A stretch of DNA of 11,567 nt, taken from the NCBI GenBank assembly GCA_027063075.1, contig JAMOSM010000087.1, positions 1-11,567 of the forward strand, written 5' to 3'. The stretch comes from Nautiliaceae bacterium (GTDB lineage Bacteria > Campylobacterota > Campylobacteria > Campylobacterales > Nautiliaceae). Under the pieces are notes generated by a model. It was not told where the DNA came from. It saw nothing but the letters and a program-made list of their open reading frames with translations, and searched no databases. Of this stretch, positions 1 to 7,856 are shown piece by piece (the first letter of the stretch is position 1; each line of letters begins with the position of its first letter). The translations under genes and the position numbers were made by a program.

Positions 1-24
1 ATATCAAGTTTTATTAAAGACAAA

Positions 25-1539
25 TTAATTTTTTTTTCTTATCATTAAATAATATATTGTAACAACAGGAATAACAACATTTAAAACAGTTACAATTATC
101 ATTAAAATTCCAAGGTTTGAATAATCCTGAGGTATAACTACTTTTGCGTTTTCAACAATTTTTCTACTAACAGGAAAAATTTCATTTAGGTATTTTGTCA
201 AAAGCCCTCCGGCAGTAAGAGCTAAATTCATAAGACTTGCCATCAGAGCAAACCACGTAGCCCTTTTTCCTTCAGGTGCGTAAATTGCGATAAGAGTTAA
301 AAGCGGTATCATACTAAGCTGTGCAAAAGGAGATTCAAGCGCCGTATCAATAAGCGCTACGGTTTTAGGGTCAATTCCCAGGCTTTGAGGAATTCCGTAA
401 TAAAGAGCTATAATAGGTAAAAATAAAATCGTAGTAATTATGGTAAGCCACAAAAGCGTATAATGAGCTGGTTTTTTTGCAATAAAATCACTAAAAAGCC
501 ACATTCCAAGAATGGAAAGAATAGCACCAATCTGACTTAAAGTTCCAAAAAATGCTTTGCTAAATCCTAAAACGTCTATTTCCCACCACTGAAGTCCAGG
601 TCCCACACTCGGCATTGCCCTATATACAAAAATAACTACAGCTGTTTTTATAATAAATTCCCTTGTTTTTTTTTCAATATCTTTTAAAATAAGGTTTATC
701 ATATAAACAATTACTAAGAAACTGACAATAAAGACGATTTCCTGAGAATATTTAAAAATAAACTGCAAAATCTTATTATGCCATTCTTGATACTGTCCGT
801 ATCCCATAACAATTACAAAAACGGCAAATAAAAGCCCTCCACATAAAATTTTACAGTTTATAGGACTTTTTTTGACATTTTCAAGTTTTATAATACTAAC
901 ACCTACAACAGAAATTAAAGGTATAATTAAAGATATTTTAAAAATAGTCTCATAAGACAACACCTCAGCAAGCCATCCAGAAAGCCCTGCTACCATTACT
1001 CCCGCTAAAGATATTGAAAGACGCCCTAAAATCTGAACATATGCGAGTTCTTCTTGGACCTTCTCTTCAGGCTGTTCTCTATCAACCACTTCTGTACTCA
1101 TTGCATCTGCTACCACATCTTGCAATACAAATCCAATTACTGTCAAAAGAGCTGAAATTATATAAACGTTTTCTTTTGAAGTAAATTTGACCCATTCGTA
1201 ATCTCCTGCAAGACCTATTAAAAGTACAGTTCCAACTGCAATAAGCCCTGCTCCTATATAAACATAAATTCTTCTTTGAGAACCAAAGATTCTTACACTA
1301 TCAACTAACTGCCCAAATACCATTTTAATAGTCCATGGGATGCTCAGCCAGACACCAAGACTTACAAGCGCAGCAGCTGAGAGTTTAAGTTCTTCTTTTA
1401 CCCAGAATGTTTCAGCAACAGAACTTATACCGCTTGCACCATACGCAAAATAAATCATTAATAAAGGCAAATATTTTAATTTAAAATGTTTTATAGGATT
1501 TAAAAGAGAGTTTGTAATAGCTTTTTTAAAATCTATCAT
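25..1539 (-). CDS. MFS permease resembling the folate-biopterin transporter (BT1/FBT) family
   Basis: Predicted inner-membrane transporter of 504 residues with about 12 hydrophobic segments. Three features resemble the BT1/FBT branch of the major facilitator superfamily. After helix 2 there is a loop with KMVFGQLVDSVRIFGSQRR (residues 72-90), like the family's K-P-x-x-G-x-x-S-D...FGxRRR motif. Residues 140-151 (QDVVADAMSTEV) match the D-V-V-x-D-A-x-x-x-E helix. Residues 309-345 contain MPSVGP, then LGFSKAFFGTLSQIG, like the family's LGFSxxFLGTLxxxG stretch. The substrate cannot be read from sequence; bacterial members are mostly uncharacterised. The ATG start overlaps the end of the DedA gene by 14 bp, and AAAGG lies 9 nt upstream, which fits translational coupling. 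It is the last complete gene of the minus-strand cluster. Membrane transporter is near certain; the BT1-like assignment is likely. Confidence 0.8.
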   Translation of the reverse strand: MIDFKKAITNSLLNPIKHFKLKYLPLLMIYFAYGASGISSVAETFWVKEELKLSAAALVSLGVWLSIPWTIKMVFGQLVDSVRIFGSQRRIYVYIGAGLIAVGTVLLIGLAGDYEWVKFTSKENVYIISALLTVIGFVLQDVVADAMSTEVVDREQPEEKVQEELAYVQILGRLSISLAGVMVAGLSGWLAEVLSYETIFKISLIIPLISVVGVSIIKLENVKKSPINCKILCGGLLFAVFVIVMGYGQYQEWHNKILQFIFKYSQEIVFIVSFLVIVYMINLILKDIEKKTREFIIKTAVVIFVYRAMPSVGPGLQWWEIDVLGFSKAFFGTLSQIGAILSILGMWLFSDFIAKKPAHYTLLWLTIITTILFLPIIALYYGIPQSLGIDPKTVALIDTALESPFAQLSMIPLLTLIAIYAPEGKRATWFALMASLMNLALTAGGLLTKYLNEIFPVSRKIVENAKVVIPQDYSNLGILMIIVTVLNVVIPVVTIYYLMIRKKN

Positions 1540-2110
1540 TTCTTTTTACCTTTAAATAAACAATAGTAACTATGCTTAAAACAATTAATGTTATTATTGT
1601 AATTTCTCTTACATATTTATGAATAAGCTCGCTGTTTTCACCTATAAAATATCCAAGAAACGCTAAAATACTAACCCAAATTCCCGCACCTAAAGCTGTA
1701 AAAATTGAAAATTTTAAAGGATGCATTTTAGCAAGGCCCGCTGGAAAAGAGATATACTGTCTAATGCCTGGAATAAGTCTTCCGTTGAATGTGGATATTT
1801 CTCCGTGACTCTTAAAAAAATTTTCAAGCTTTTCCAAATGATGTTCTTTTAAAAACTTTAAAAGCGCTTTTCTGCCCCACTTATATGCAATAATATAATT
1901 AAACCAAGCTCCAGCAATGCTTCCTGCTATTCCACTCAAAATTGCCAAAACAAGATTCATCTCTCCTTTGCTGGCAAGATAACCTGCTGGTACCATTACA
2001 ACTTCACTTGGAAAAGGAAAAAAACTACTCTCTAGAAACATCATAATAAATATACCAATATACCCCAAAGCTCCAACGCTTTCAATTACAAAATCAACAA
2101 TATCCCCCAT
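1526..2110 (-). CDS. DedA family (SNARE-associated/VTT domain) membrane protein
   Basis: A 194-residue integral membrane protein of the DedA family. Members with known function act in undecaprenyl-phosphate or phospholipid flipping and in proton-dependent membrane homeostasis. The N-terminal re-entrant motif is visible as ESSFFPFPSEVVMVPAGYLA (residues 27-46), with acidic residues E27 and E36. The second hallmark, FNGRLIPGIRQYISFPAG (residues 108-125), carries the paired arginines R111 and R117 that are essential in studied homologues. A hydrophobic C-terminal helix (about 168-187) ends in a basic tail. The length is typical. The ATG overlaps the TAA of the upstream MFS gene as TAATG, and the 3' end overlaps the next permease gene, so all three membrane proteins are probably translated in concert. 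The exact substrate is unknown. Confidence 0.93.
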   Translation of the reverse strand: MGDIVDFVIESVGALGYIGIFIMMFLESSFFPFPSEVVMVPAGYLASKGEMNLVLAILSGIAGSIAGAWFNYIIAYKWGRKALLKFLKEHHLEKLENFFKSHGEISTFNGRLIPGIRQYISFPAGLAKMHPLKFSIFTALGAGIWVSILAFLGYFIGENSELIHKYVREITIITLIVLSIVTIVYLKVKRNDRF

Positions 2111-3318
2111 TAGTGAGCCTTTAATTTTGTTGCAAAAAACAATCCAATTAAAAGCATAAAAACCGTAAAAACATATAAAACATTATACCCAAAGGCCCGT
2201 AGTATAAAACCTCCTGGAATTGCAAAAAACAGTCCAATTGATGTTAAATTGTTTTGAAGGGCTACATAAATTGGTCTTTTATCTTCCGGTGCTATTTCAA
2301 ATAGTAGATTCATTCCGGCGATTTTAAATCCATCCATTGCAAATCCTATCAGAAAAAACACCAATGCATATTCCCAAGCACTTTTTGCAAAATATGCAAC
2401 AATAAATGCTAAAATCATAGAAGTGTAAGAGAAAATAATAATTAATTTATATTTTGGAGCAAGTTTTTTCCATACAAGATTTCCAAGTAGAGCTCCTATC
2501 ATCTGAACAGTAACAAATCCACCAACAAGCCATCCGGTAAGATGGATGGTTTTGTTTGCTTTCAAAATTACAAAAGGAAAAGCGAACAAAAATGAATAAC
2601 TAAAAAGAATCGTTAATATCTGAATCTGAAGAGCTTTATCTTCTTTTAAAAATTTAAAAGCGTTTTTTAAAAACTCTATAAAACTTTTTTCTTTAATTCT
2701 TACATTTTCTTTTACAGGCTCTTTTATTGTAGAAAAAGCCCAAAGACCAATACCAAGTAAAATTGCACTAATTATAAAAAGATAAGCATAACTTTTTGGA
2801 GGTTCAAATGTCGCAAGCACCCATCCGGCAATTCCACCGCTTATAATTGAAGCAATTGCGGCAAAAAACTGTCTGTTTGCCATAGATTTTCCACGTTCTT
2901 TTTTATTAAAGATTTTTGCAATTATTTCACTAAAATATATACTTCCAAATCCAGCTGAAAAAGAGAAAATAAAAAGAAATATTCCAAAAAGCCAAAGTGT
3001 TAGTGTCGGGTTTTTATCACCTATTAATAAAATCACAACTCCTATTGCAAACCAAGATAAAAACCTTGCCAAAAAAACTCTTTTTAGATAAGGCATAACC
3101 TTTTTATAACTCTGTGCATAAAATGCCGCAAAAAGCTGAACGACAATTGCCCCTCCTCTAAGTAAAGAGGCAAAGACCCCAACCAAAATTACACTTTCAC
3201 TAAAGTGATGCACAATTAAAGGTAAAATGGTAGATGGTTCGGCTATACTCATAGCAATTGCAAGAAAAAAGCCGTGAAGTATATTTTTTATATTGTTTTC
3301 TTTATAGTTTTTTGACAA
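2110..3318 (-). CDS. Major facilitator superfamily permease
   Basis: A 402-residue protein with about 12 hydrophobic segments and a central charged cytoplasmic loop (about residues 199-230), the 6+6 layout of MFS permeases. The start of the second half of the first bundle, ERGKSMANRQFF (141-152), followed by a glycine-rich helix (SGGIAGW, 160-166), is common in MFS proteins. I cannot name the substrate. The start is TTG (complement of 3316-3318), chosen because AAAGGA sits 6 nt upstream and because the next methionine (M23) would remove most of the first helix. The gene begins 11 bp after the helicase stop and its ribosome binding site overlaps that stop codon. It ends in a TAATG overlap with the DedA gene. 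It is not closely similar to the BT1-like permease two genes downstream. Confidence 0.88.
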   Translation of the reverse strand: MSKNYKENNIKNILHGFFLAIAMSIAEPSTILPLIVHHFSESVILVGVFASLLRGGAIVVQLFAAFYAQSYKKVMPYLKRVFLARFLSWFAIGVVILLIGDKNPTLTLWLFGIFLFIFSFSAGFGSIYFSEIIAKIFNKKERGKSMANRQFFAAIASIISGGIAGWVLATFEPPKSYAYLFIISAILLGIGLWAFSTIKEPVKENVRIKEKSFIEFLKNAFKFLKEDKALQIQILTILFSYSFLFAFPFVILKANKTIHLTGWLVGGFVTVQMIGALLGNLVWKKLAPKYKLIIIFSYTSMILAFIVAYFAKSAWEYALVFFLIGFAMDGFKIAGMNLLFEIAPEDKRPIYVALQNNLTSIGLFFAIPGGFILRAFGYNVLYVFTVFMLLIGLFFATKLKAH

Positions 3319-3324
3319 TTTTTA

Positions 3325-3330
3325 TCCTTT
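3325..3330 (-). promoter_or_regulatory. Ribosome binding site deciding the TTG start of the MFS gene
   Basis: AAAGGA on the minus strand lies 6 nt before the TTG at 3318 and shares its first base with the helicase stop codon TGA (3332-3330). The spacing is ideal and no ATG or GTG nearby is served as well, so the TTG is the likely start and helicase termination may assist initiation. Confidence 0.7.
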
Positions 3331-5345
3331 CATAACTTATATCCAGCTTCTTTTAAAAATCTGCTTGCTTCATATTCCTGGTTTCTTATTCTATCTCTTT
3401 TTGCAAAAGCAAAATAGAGTTTATCTTTTGCACGTGTAACTGCTACATAAAAAAGACGTCTTTCTTCTTCAATTCCTCCTGCTGGTTTTGATAGCTTTAT
3501 ATTAGGAAATCTTCCCTCCATCATATCCACTATATAAACTTCCTTAAATTCAAGCCCTTTACTTGCATGGACAGTTAAAAGATTAACCCCCCTACCCTCA
3601 CTCATTTCACTAGCTCCTAAAACCATAGCATTTAAGAACCTCTCAAGATCTGAATAGTTTTTAAGAAGATTTCCAAGAACTTTTACTTTATTGTTTATTT
3701 TTTCTTTTGCTTCTTCAAAACGTTCTTTATCTACAACTCCGTTTTTATCTTTTGAACGCTCTTTTGCAAGGGTTGATTTTATAACTTCAAACATTTTTGA
3801 ATTAGCAAGCTCATTAAAAATAGACTGAGGATTCTTAAACCGCTTTACCTTTTTTAAAAACTGATAAAAATAATATAAAAACTCAGCCCCTTCAATTGAA
3901 AGTTTTGGATGTCTAAGAATTGGATTGCTTAAAAACTCCTCTTCAAATCCTAAATTTCTAAACCTGCTAACACTCCTAAGAGATATAAAATCATCAAAAA
4001 GTCCAAGCTGATAAGATGTTCGTTTATTAGTAAAAATTTTTTTTGAAGTATCGGGATTTAAAAAACCTTTTATAGCGTTGCCATTACCTAGTATGTTTAA
4101 TGCTTCAAAAATATCACTTGCAATTGCACTCCCTATTCCCTTTGCATATTCAAAAATATGTATAAAGGCCATAATATCTTTTGGATTTATTAGGAAAGTT
4201 AAAATATCAAGTGTTACTTTAATTTCACGGGAATCAAAAAAACTAACCCCACCTTTTCTTTTACACTCAATTCCTTTTTCTCGAAGCATTGCCTCAATTG
4301 CATCTGCACTTGAATTATTTCTAAAAAGAACAGCTATTTCATCTTTTTTTGTAGTTGAGGTTAAGATTCTGCTTGCAATGTCTCTATATTCTTCAAATGT
4401 ATCATTATAAATTAGCACCTTTGGATATTCACCGCTATAACCTCTTGTAACTTCAAGAGTTTTTGGGTAAATTCGAGGGTTGTTTTTTATAACCTTATTG
4501 GCAATATCCAGAATTTCACCATAACTTCTGTAATTTTTCTTTAGCGTATAAACCCTTGCGTTTTCATATCTTTTGTCAAACGTTGAAATAATACTTATAT
4601 CAGCTCCGTTAAAAGCATAAATGCTTTGGTCATAATCTCCTACACAAAAAAGATTTTTTTTAACAGCTTCAATAAATTCATTTTGCAAGGGGTTGGTATC
4701 CTGATACTCATCAACAAGAACTTCTTTAAAAGGATTTTCAATACCGCTTTTTAAAGCATTTATCATTTCAATAAGAAGTGAGTTAAAATCTACTAAATTA
4801 TGTTCTTTTTTTATTTTCTCATATTCATCAAAAATATCTTCATAAATAAGAGCATATTCAGCCTGGTTTGGAGCACGGGAAATTAACCACTCTTCAAAAG
4901 AGGAGGCATTTGAATTTAAAAAAAGAGAATAAATATCAAAAAGATAATTTGCACTGTAAGGTTTTTCCTCTATTCCAAGACGTGAAAAATCTCTTTTGTC
5001 GTATATTGATTTAAAAAGTATCTTTAAATCTTTTGGCTGTTTTAAAACTATGTTTTTGTTTAACTTTTTTAGCCATTTGTAACTTACAGAATGAAAAGTT
5101 CCTGCTTCTATATCTTTAGCATGAGGAAGTACTTTTGCAACTCTTTCTTTCATTTCAGCGGCAGCTTTGTTGGTAAAAGTCAAAAGCAAAATTTCCTGAG
5201 GTTTTAAACCTTCTTCTAAGAGATATGCAATTCTCCCAACAATTGTAGATGTTTTTCCTGTTCCCGCACTTGCTATTATAAGGTTATGTCCAAGAGGAGC
5301 CGTTGCAGCTTCAAGCTGTTCTTTGTTTAATTTACTAAGAGGCAA
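3330..5345 (-). CDS. UvrD/Rep-family (superfamily 1A) ATP-dependent DNA helicase
   Basis: A 3'-5' DNA helicase of 671 residues, close to Rep length. All SF1A motifs are present: Q-motif LNKEQ (6-10), Walker A ASAGTGKT (25-32), Ia TFTNKAAAEMKERV (56-69), Walker B VDEYQDT (211-217) with D212/E213, III GDYDQSIYAFNGA (237-249), IV around YRS (272-274), V TVHASKGLEF (591-600) and VI VAVTRAKDKL (634-643). Such enzymes unwind DNA in repair and restart stalled forks. The 2B-like region (about 400-520) is divergent and contains QLGLF (446-450), resembling a sliding-clamp binding motif. The start is TTG: the Q-motif requires initiation before residue 6, and no ATG lies between the fliW stop and that point in this frame. 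A hairpin covers the start region. UvrD, Rep and PcrA cannot be told apart with confidence. Confidence 0.95.
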   Translation of the reverse strand: MPLSKLNKEQLEAATAPLGHNLIIASAGTGKTSTIVGRIAYLLEEGLKPQEILLLTFTNKAAAEMKERVAKVLPHAKDIEAGTFHSVSYKWLKKLNKNIVLKQPKDLKILFKSIYDKRDFSRLGIEEKPYSANYLFDIYSLFLNSNASSFEEWLISRAPNQAEYALIYEDIFDEYEKIKKEHNLVDFNSLLIEMINALKSGIENPFKEVLVDEYQDTNPLQNEFIEAVKKNLFCVGDYDQSIYAFNGADISIISTFDKRYENARVYTLKKNYRSYGEILDIANKVIKNNPRIYPKTLEVTRGYSGEYPKVLIYNDTFEEYRDIASRILTSTTKKDEIAVLFRNNSSADAIEAMLREKGIECKRKGGVSFFDSREIKVTLDILTFLINPKDIMAFIHIFEYAKGIGSAIASDIFEALNILGNGNAIKGFLNPDTSKKIFTNKRTSYQLGLFDDFISLRSVSRFRNLGFEEEFLSNPILRHPKLSIEGAEFLYYFYQFLKKVKRFKNPQSIFNELANSKMFEVIKSTLAKERSKDKNGVVDKERFEEAKEKINNKVKVLGNLLKNYSDLERFLNAMVLGASEMSEGRGVNLLTVHASKGLEFKEVYIVDMMEGRFPNIKLSKPAGGIEEERRLFYVAVTRAKDKLYFAFAKRDRIRNQEYEASRFLKEAGYKL

Positions 5346-5369
5346 ATTCCACCTTTTTTTGGTGGAATT
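5345..5369 (-). promoter_or_regulatory. Perfect 9-bp hairpin over the helicase ribosome binding site
   Basis: On the minus strand AATTCCACC, a seven-A loop and GGTGGAATT form an uninterrupted inverted repeat (5369-5361 with 5353-5345). The 3' arm holds the GG of the AAAGG Shine-Dalgarno sequence, and its last base is the first T of the TTG start codon. The fliW stop codon lies 6 nt before the stem, so a ribosome finishing fliW would be positioned to open it. The fold would dampen independent initiation and couple helicase synthesis to fliW. The structure is seen directly; the regulatory role is inferred. With no T-tract after the stem on the minus strand it is not a classical terminator. Confidence 0.5.
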
Positions 5370-5375
5370 GTAACA

Positions 5376-5735
5376 TTATTCTTTTATAAAATCCTTAAGT
5401 TTTCCATATCCGTACTCATCTAAAACAACCTGAGCTAAGGTATTGTTTTTAGGGTTCAAAAGAATTGGAGCCTTAAAATTTACTATCGATTCAGTAAATG
5501 GTTCTTTTTTTATTAAATTGCAATATACAAACGGGGGATTGTTTTCACTGATATCTAATAAAACTTTTACATCTGCAGGTATTTCAAAAGAGTAATCCGG
5601 AATCAAAGCAAAAGGGTTTATAAGGGTAAATACATAATCCCCTATTTGTAAAACAGCAAAATTTTCATCAATTTGTTTAAAATTTGCATTATTGATATTT
5701 TCAAAGCCCGGGATTGGTTTTTTAATGATATACAT
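5376..5735 (-). CDS. fliW: Flagellar assembly factor FliW
   Basis: A small cytoplasmic protein of 119 residues matching FliW, which binds flagellin and, when free, binds and antagonises the translational regulator CsrA, tying flagellin synthesis to export. Family hallmarks are PIPGFENI near the start (8-15), the highly characteristic FTLINPFAL (36-44) followed by DYSFEIP, a strand containing VNFKAPILLNP (86-96), and AQVVLD (101-106) near the C terminus. It is slightly shorter than Campylobacter FliW (about 129 residues) but appears complete. The ATG is preceded by AAAAGGAG with 5 nt spacing. No csrA is adjacent; it sits between the antiporter (31-bp gap) and the helicase, whose TTG is 30 bp downstream in the same frame. 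It implies a flagellated organism. Confidence 0.93.
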   Translation of the reverse strand: MYIIKKPIPGFENINNANFKQIDENFAVLQIGDYVFTLINPFALIPDYSFEIPADVKVLLDISENNPPFVYCNLIKKEPFTESIVNFKAPILLNPKNNTLAQVVLDEYGYGKLKDFIKE

Positions 5736-5766
5736 TTTTTCTCCTTTTTTTACTCATAAGCAAAAA

Positions 5767-6969
5767 CTATTCCTTTTCATAAAAAGGTTTATACCATTTT
5801 AAAAGCAGAGGAACAGAAATATTAAGTAAAAAGGTTGTAAACATTAAAGTATAAAATTCCTCTTTTGTGATAAGGTGATTTTGTACATATGCGATATTTA
5901 TTACAATAAATGCGAGCTCAGCCCTCCCTAACATACCAAAACCTATCAACACACTGTCCTTATTTGAATACCCTCCTGTATATTTAGCTGCAAATGCGGC
6001 CGAGAGGACTTGAAAAACTAAAACTGTTATAAAAAGTGTAAGAGTTGGAAAAATAACATCTTTTAATATTCCTAAATCAAAAATTATTTTACTTCCAAGT
6101 AAAATAAAAAATACCGGTCCAAAAACAGTAAATGCCATTGTATTTGTTATTTTCTCTATTTCTTTAGTTCTGTTATAATTACCCACCTCAAAATATTCGG
6201 CTTTTAAAATAAGCCCGGCAAAATATGCTCCAATTGCCGGATGAAATCCTAAAATATGTGCAACGTCGCCAAACATAAACACTAAGATAAAAACTCCTAA
6301 AACCGCATAATTTCCCCTATCCACCATAAAAAGATATCTAATTCCTTTTTTATGAGGTACAATAAATTTCCCTACTAAATAAACAAAACCAAAAAATGCC
6401 AATACATCGAAAAAGGTAGCTTGAAGTTTATCAAAATCTATATTAAACTCTCCGCTTGAGTTATTTAAAATAATTGGAAGCAAAACAGCAAGCCCTATTA
6501 AACTTAGAACGTCATCTACAACTGCACTTGTCATAATACCCGTGGCAGCTGGAGTCTTTTCAAGTCCTAAGGATTTAAGACTTACCATTGTAAGTGAAAC
6601 TGCAGTAGCAGTCATTGTAAGTCCCCAAATCATTGCCGATGTTGTTGAAAAACCAAAAAGCTTAGCACTGAAAAAACCTGCTAAAAATGGAAAAATTGCT
6701 CCAATTACAGCAATTCCCCACGCTTTTTTTAATCCTCTTAAAAAATCATTTAAATTCTCTTCAAAACCTAAGGCAAACATAACTAAAATGATACCAATTT
6801 CTCCTAAAAACTCTATTCTTTCATCTTCCGGCAAAAGTCCTATATTACCAAGAAAAGCTCCAAGTATTATGTACCATAAAACATCTACAGTGTTTGTTTT
6901 TTTAGCTAGTATCTTTGCTAAAAAAATAGATAAAAATAAAATAAACATTTCTGTCCATATATAATGCAT
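5767..6969 (-). CDS. Cation/proton antiporter, CPA2 family (Kef/NapA-like membrane domain)
   Basis: A 400-residue, 12-13 helix membrane protein that should exchange Na+ or K+ for protons and so adjust cytoplasmic pH and ion content. The CPA2 ion-binding signature is visible as a double aspartate, SAVVDDVLSL (148-157, D152/D153), preceded by a conserved TMTATAVSLT stretch (118-127) in the first discontinuous helix. Further matches are FHPAIGAYFAGLIL (242-255) and GFGMLGRAELAF (343-354), the family's G-x-x-x-x-GRGELxF motif with R349. It stops after the membrane domain and lacks the C-terminal TrkA-N/RCK domain of KefB/KefC, so it is more NapA- or GerN-like and not obviously ligand-gated from its own chain. 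The ATG overlaps the argB stop as TAATG. Ion specificity cannot be read from sequence. Confidence 0.92.
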   Translation of the reverse strand: MHYIWTEMFILFLSIFLAKILAKKTNTVDVLWYIILGAFLGNIGLLPEDERIEFLGEIGIILVMFALGFEENLNDFLRGLKKAWGIAVIGAIFPFLAGFFSAKLFGFSTTSAMIWGLTMTATAVSLTMVSLKSLGLEKTPAATGIMTSAVVDDVLSLIGLAVLLPIILNNSSGEFNIDFDKLQATFFDVLAFFGFVYLVGKFIVPHKKGIRYLFMVDRGNYAVLGVFILVFMFGDVAHILGFHPAIGAYFAGLILKAEYFEVGNYNRTKEIEKITNTMAFTVFGPVFFILLGSKIIFDLGILKDVIFPTLTLFITVLVFQVLSAAFAAKYTGGYSNKDSVLIGFGMLGRAELAFIVINIAYVQNHLITKEEFYTLMFTTFLLNISVPLLLKWYKPFYEKE

Positions 6970-7811
6970 TATTTTTCCTTTATTTCAGTTCCTATTCCTT
7001 CGCTTGTAAGAAGTTCGAGTAAGATTGAATGTTCTATTCTTCCATCTATAATGTGAGCTTTTTCAACCCCTCTTCTTACGGCGCTTAAAGCCGCATCAAC
7101 TTTTGGAATCATTCCTCCTGCAATAACTCCTCTTTTTTTAAGTTCTTCTATTTCTTTTGCAGTTAATGAACTTATCAGTTTTTGATTTTCATCAAGTACG
7201 CCTGCTGTATCGGTCAAAAACACCACTCTTTTAGCCCCTATTGCTGCGGCTATTTCACTTGCGGCGGTATCTGCATTTATGTTGAATCCTGGGTGGGTTG
7301 GAGAATCTCCGGCTGCAATAGGTGCAATTACAGGTATTAAATTTTCACTTAGAAGTTTATTTATAAAAACTCCATCAACCGAGGTTATTTTTCCTGTATA
7401 TCCAACGAGAGATGTAGCTTTCATAAACGCCATATCTTTTCCGTTTATACCTATAGCCTTTGCTCCGTGTTGATTTAACATATTTACTATTTCTTTGTTT
7501 ATCTCTCCGCTTAAGACCATCTCAGCTATTTTTATTGACTCTTGTGTAGTTACCCTGACTCCGTCTTTAAATTCTGTTTTTACATTTAAGGCGTTTAAAA
7601 TTTCTGTAATTCTCTTACCTCCTCCATGAACAATTACAGGTTTTATTCCTACCATATAAAGCATTAAAATGTCTATTGCAAAACTTTCTTTTAATTTTTC
7701 ATCAATTTGAGCACTTCCTCCGTACTTTATAACTATGGTTTTTCCATAAAATTTTCTTATGAATGGTAATGAGTCTAATAGTGTTTTTACGGTTTGGATT
7801 TTTTTTTGCAT
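6969..7811 (-). CDS. argB: Acetylglutamate kinase
   Basis: Cytoplasmic enzyme that phosphorylates N-acetyl-L-glutamate, the second step of arginine biosynthesis. This 280-residue protein has the full amino-acid-kinase signature: VIKYGGSA (27-34, with the catalytic lysine K29), VHGGGK (61-66), GFNINADTAA (175-184), FLTDTAGVL (198-206) and GGMIPKVDAA (232-241). It begins with an amphipathic helix (residues 1-22, ending SLPFIRKFYGKT) and ends SEGIGTEI. These are the two elements that distinguish arginine-inhibited, hexameric enzymes from the dimeric E. coli type, so feedback inhibition by arginine is likely, an inference from the family. The ATG is preceded by AAAGGG with 5 nt spacing. It is 45 bp downstream of queC and overlaps the antiporter start. 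No other arg genes are in the window. Confidence 0.97.
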   Translation of the reverse strand: MQKKIQTVKTLLDSLPFIRKFYGKTIVIKYGGSAQIDEKLKESFAIDILMLYMVGIKPVIVHGGGKRITEILNALNVKTEFKDGVRVTTQESIKIAEMVLSGEINKEIVNMLNQHGAKAIGINGKDMAFMKATSLVGYTGKITSVDGVFINKLLSENLIPVIAPIAAGDSPTHPGFNINADTAASEIAAAIGAKRVVFLTDTAGVLDENQKLISSLTAKEIEELKKRGVIAGGMIPKVDAALSAVRRGVEKAHIIDGRIEHSILLELLTSEGIGTEIKEK

Positions 7812-7856
7812 TTTTTCCCTTTTTTTATTTTTTTAAAATCAACGTAGTATTTTTTT

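Noticed and set aside
1..24. Short segment after the last permease gene.
   Set aside because: Too short to hold a supportable gene or terminator; I see nothing in it.
4078..4410. Plus-strand open frame inside the helicase gene, with similar ones inside the antiporter, argB, queC, rpoN and lptB.
   Set aside because: They lie antisense to genes with complete conserved motifs and show no recognisable protein features of their own.
5345..5369. Inverted repeat read as an intrinsic terminator between fliW and the helicase.
   Set aside because: The T/A run is in the loop and no T-tract follows the stem on the transcribed strand.
5336..5377. A 13-codon frame starting in the TAATG at the fliW stop, with an A AAA AAG slippery heptamer, ahead of the helicase.
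   Set aside because: A -1 slip would not enter the helicase frame, the A-run is simply the hairpin loop plus ribosome binding site, and the short peptide has no other support.
5722..5757. An 11-codon frame (ATG at 5757) overlapping the fliW start.
   Set aside because: It contains the fliW ribosome binding site itself, has no binding site of its own, and encodes only a short lysine/arginine-rich peptide.
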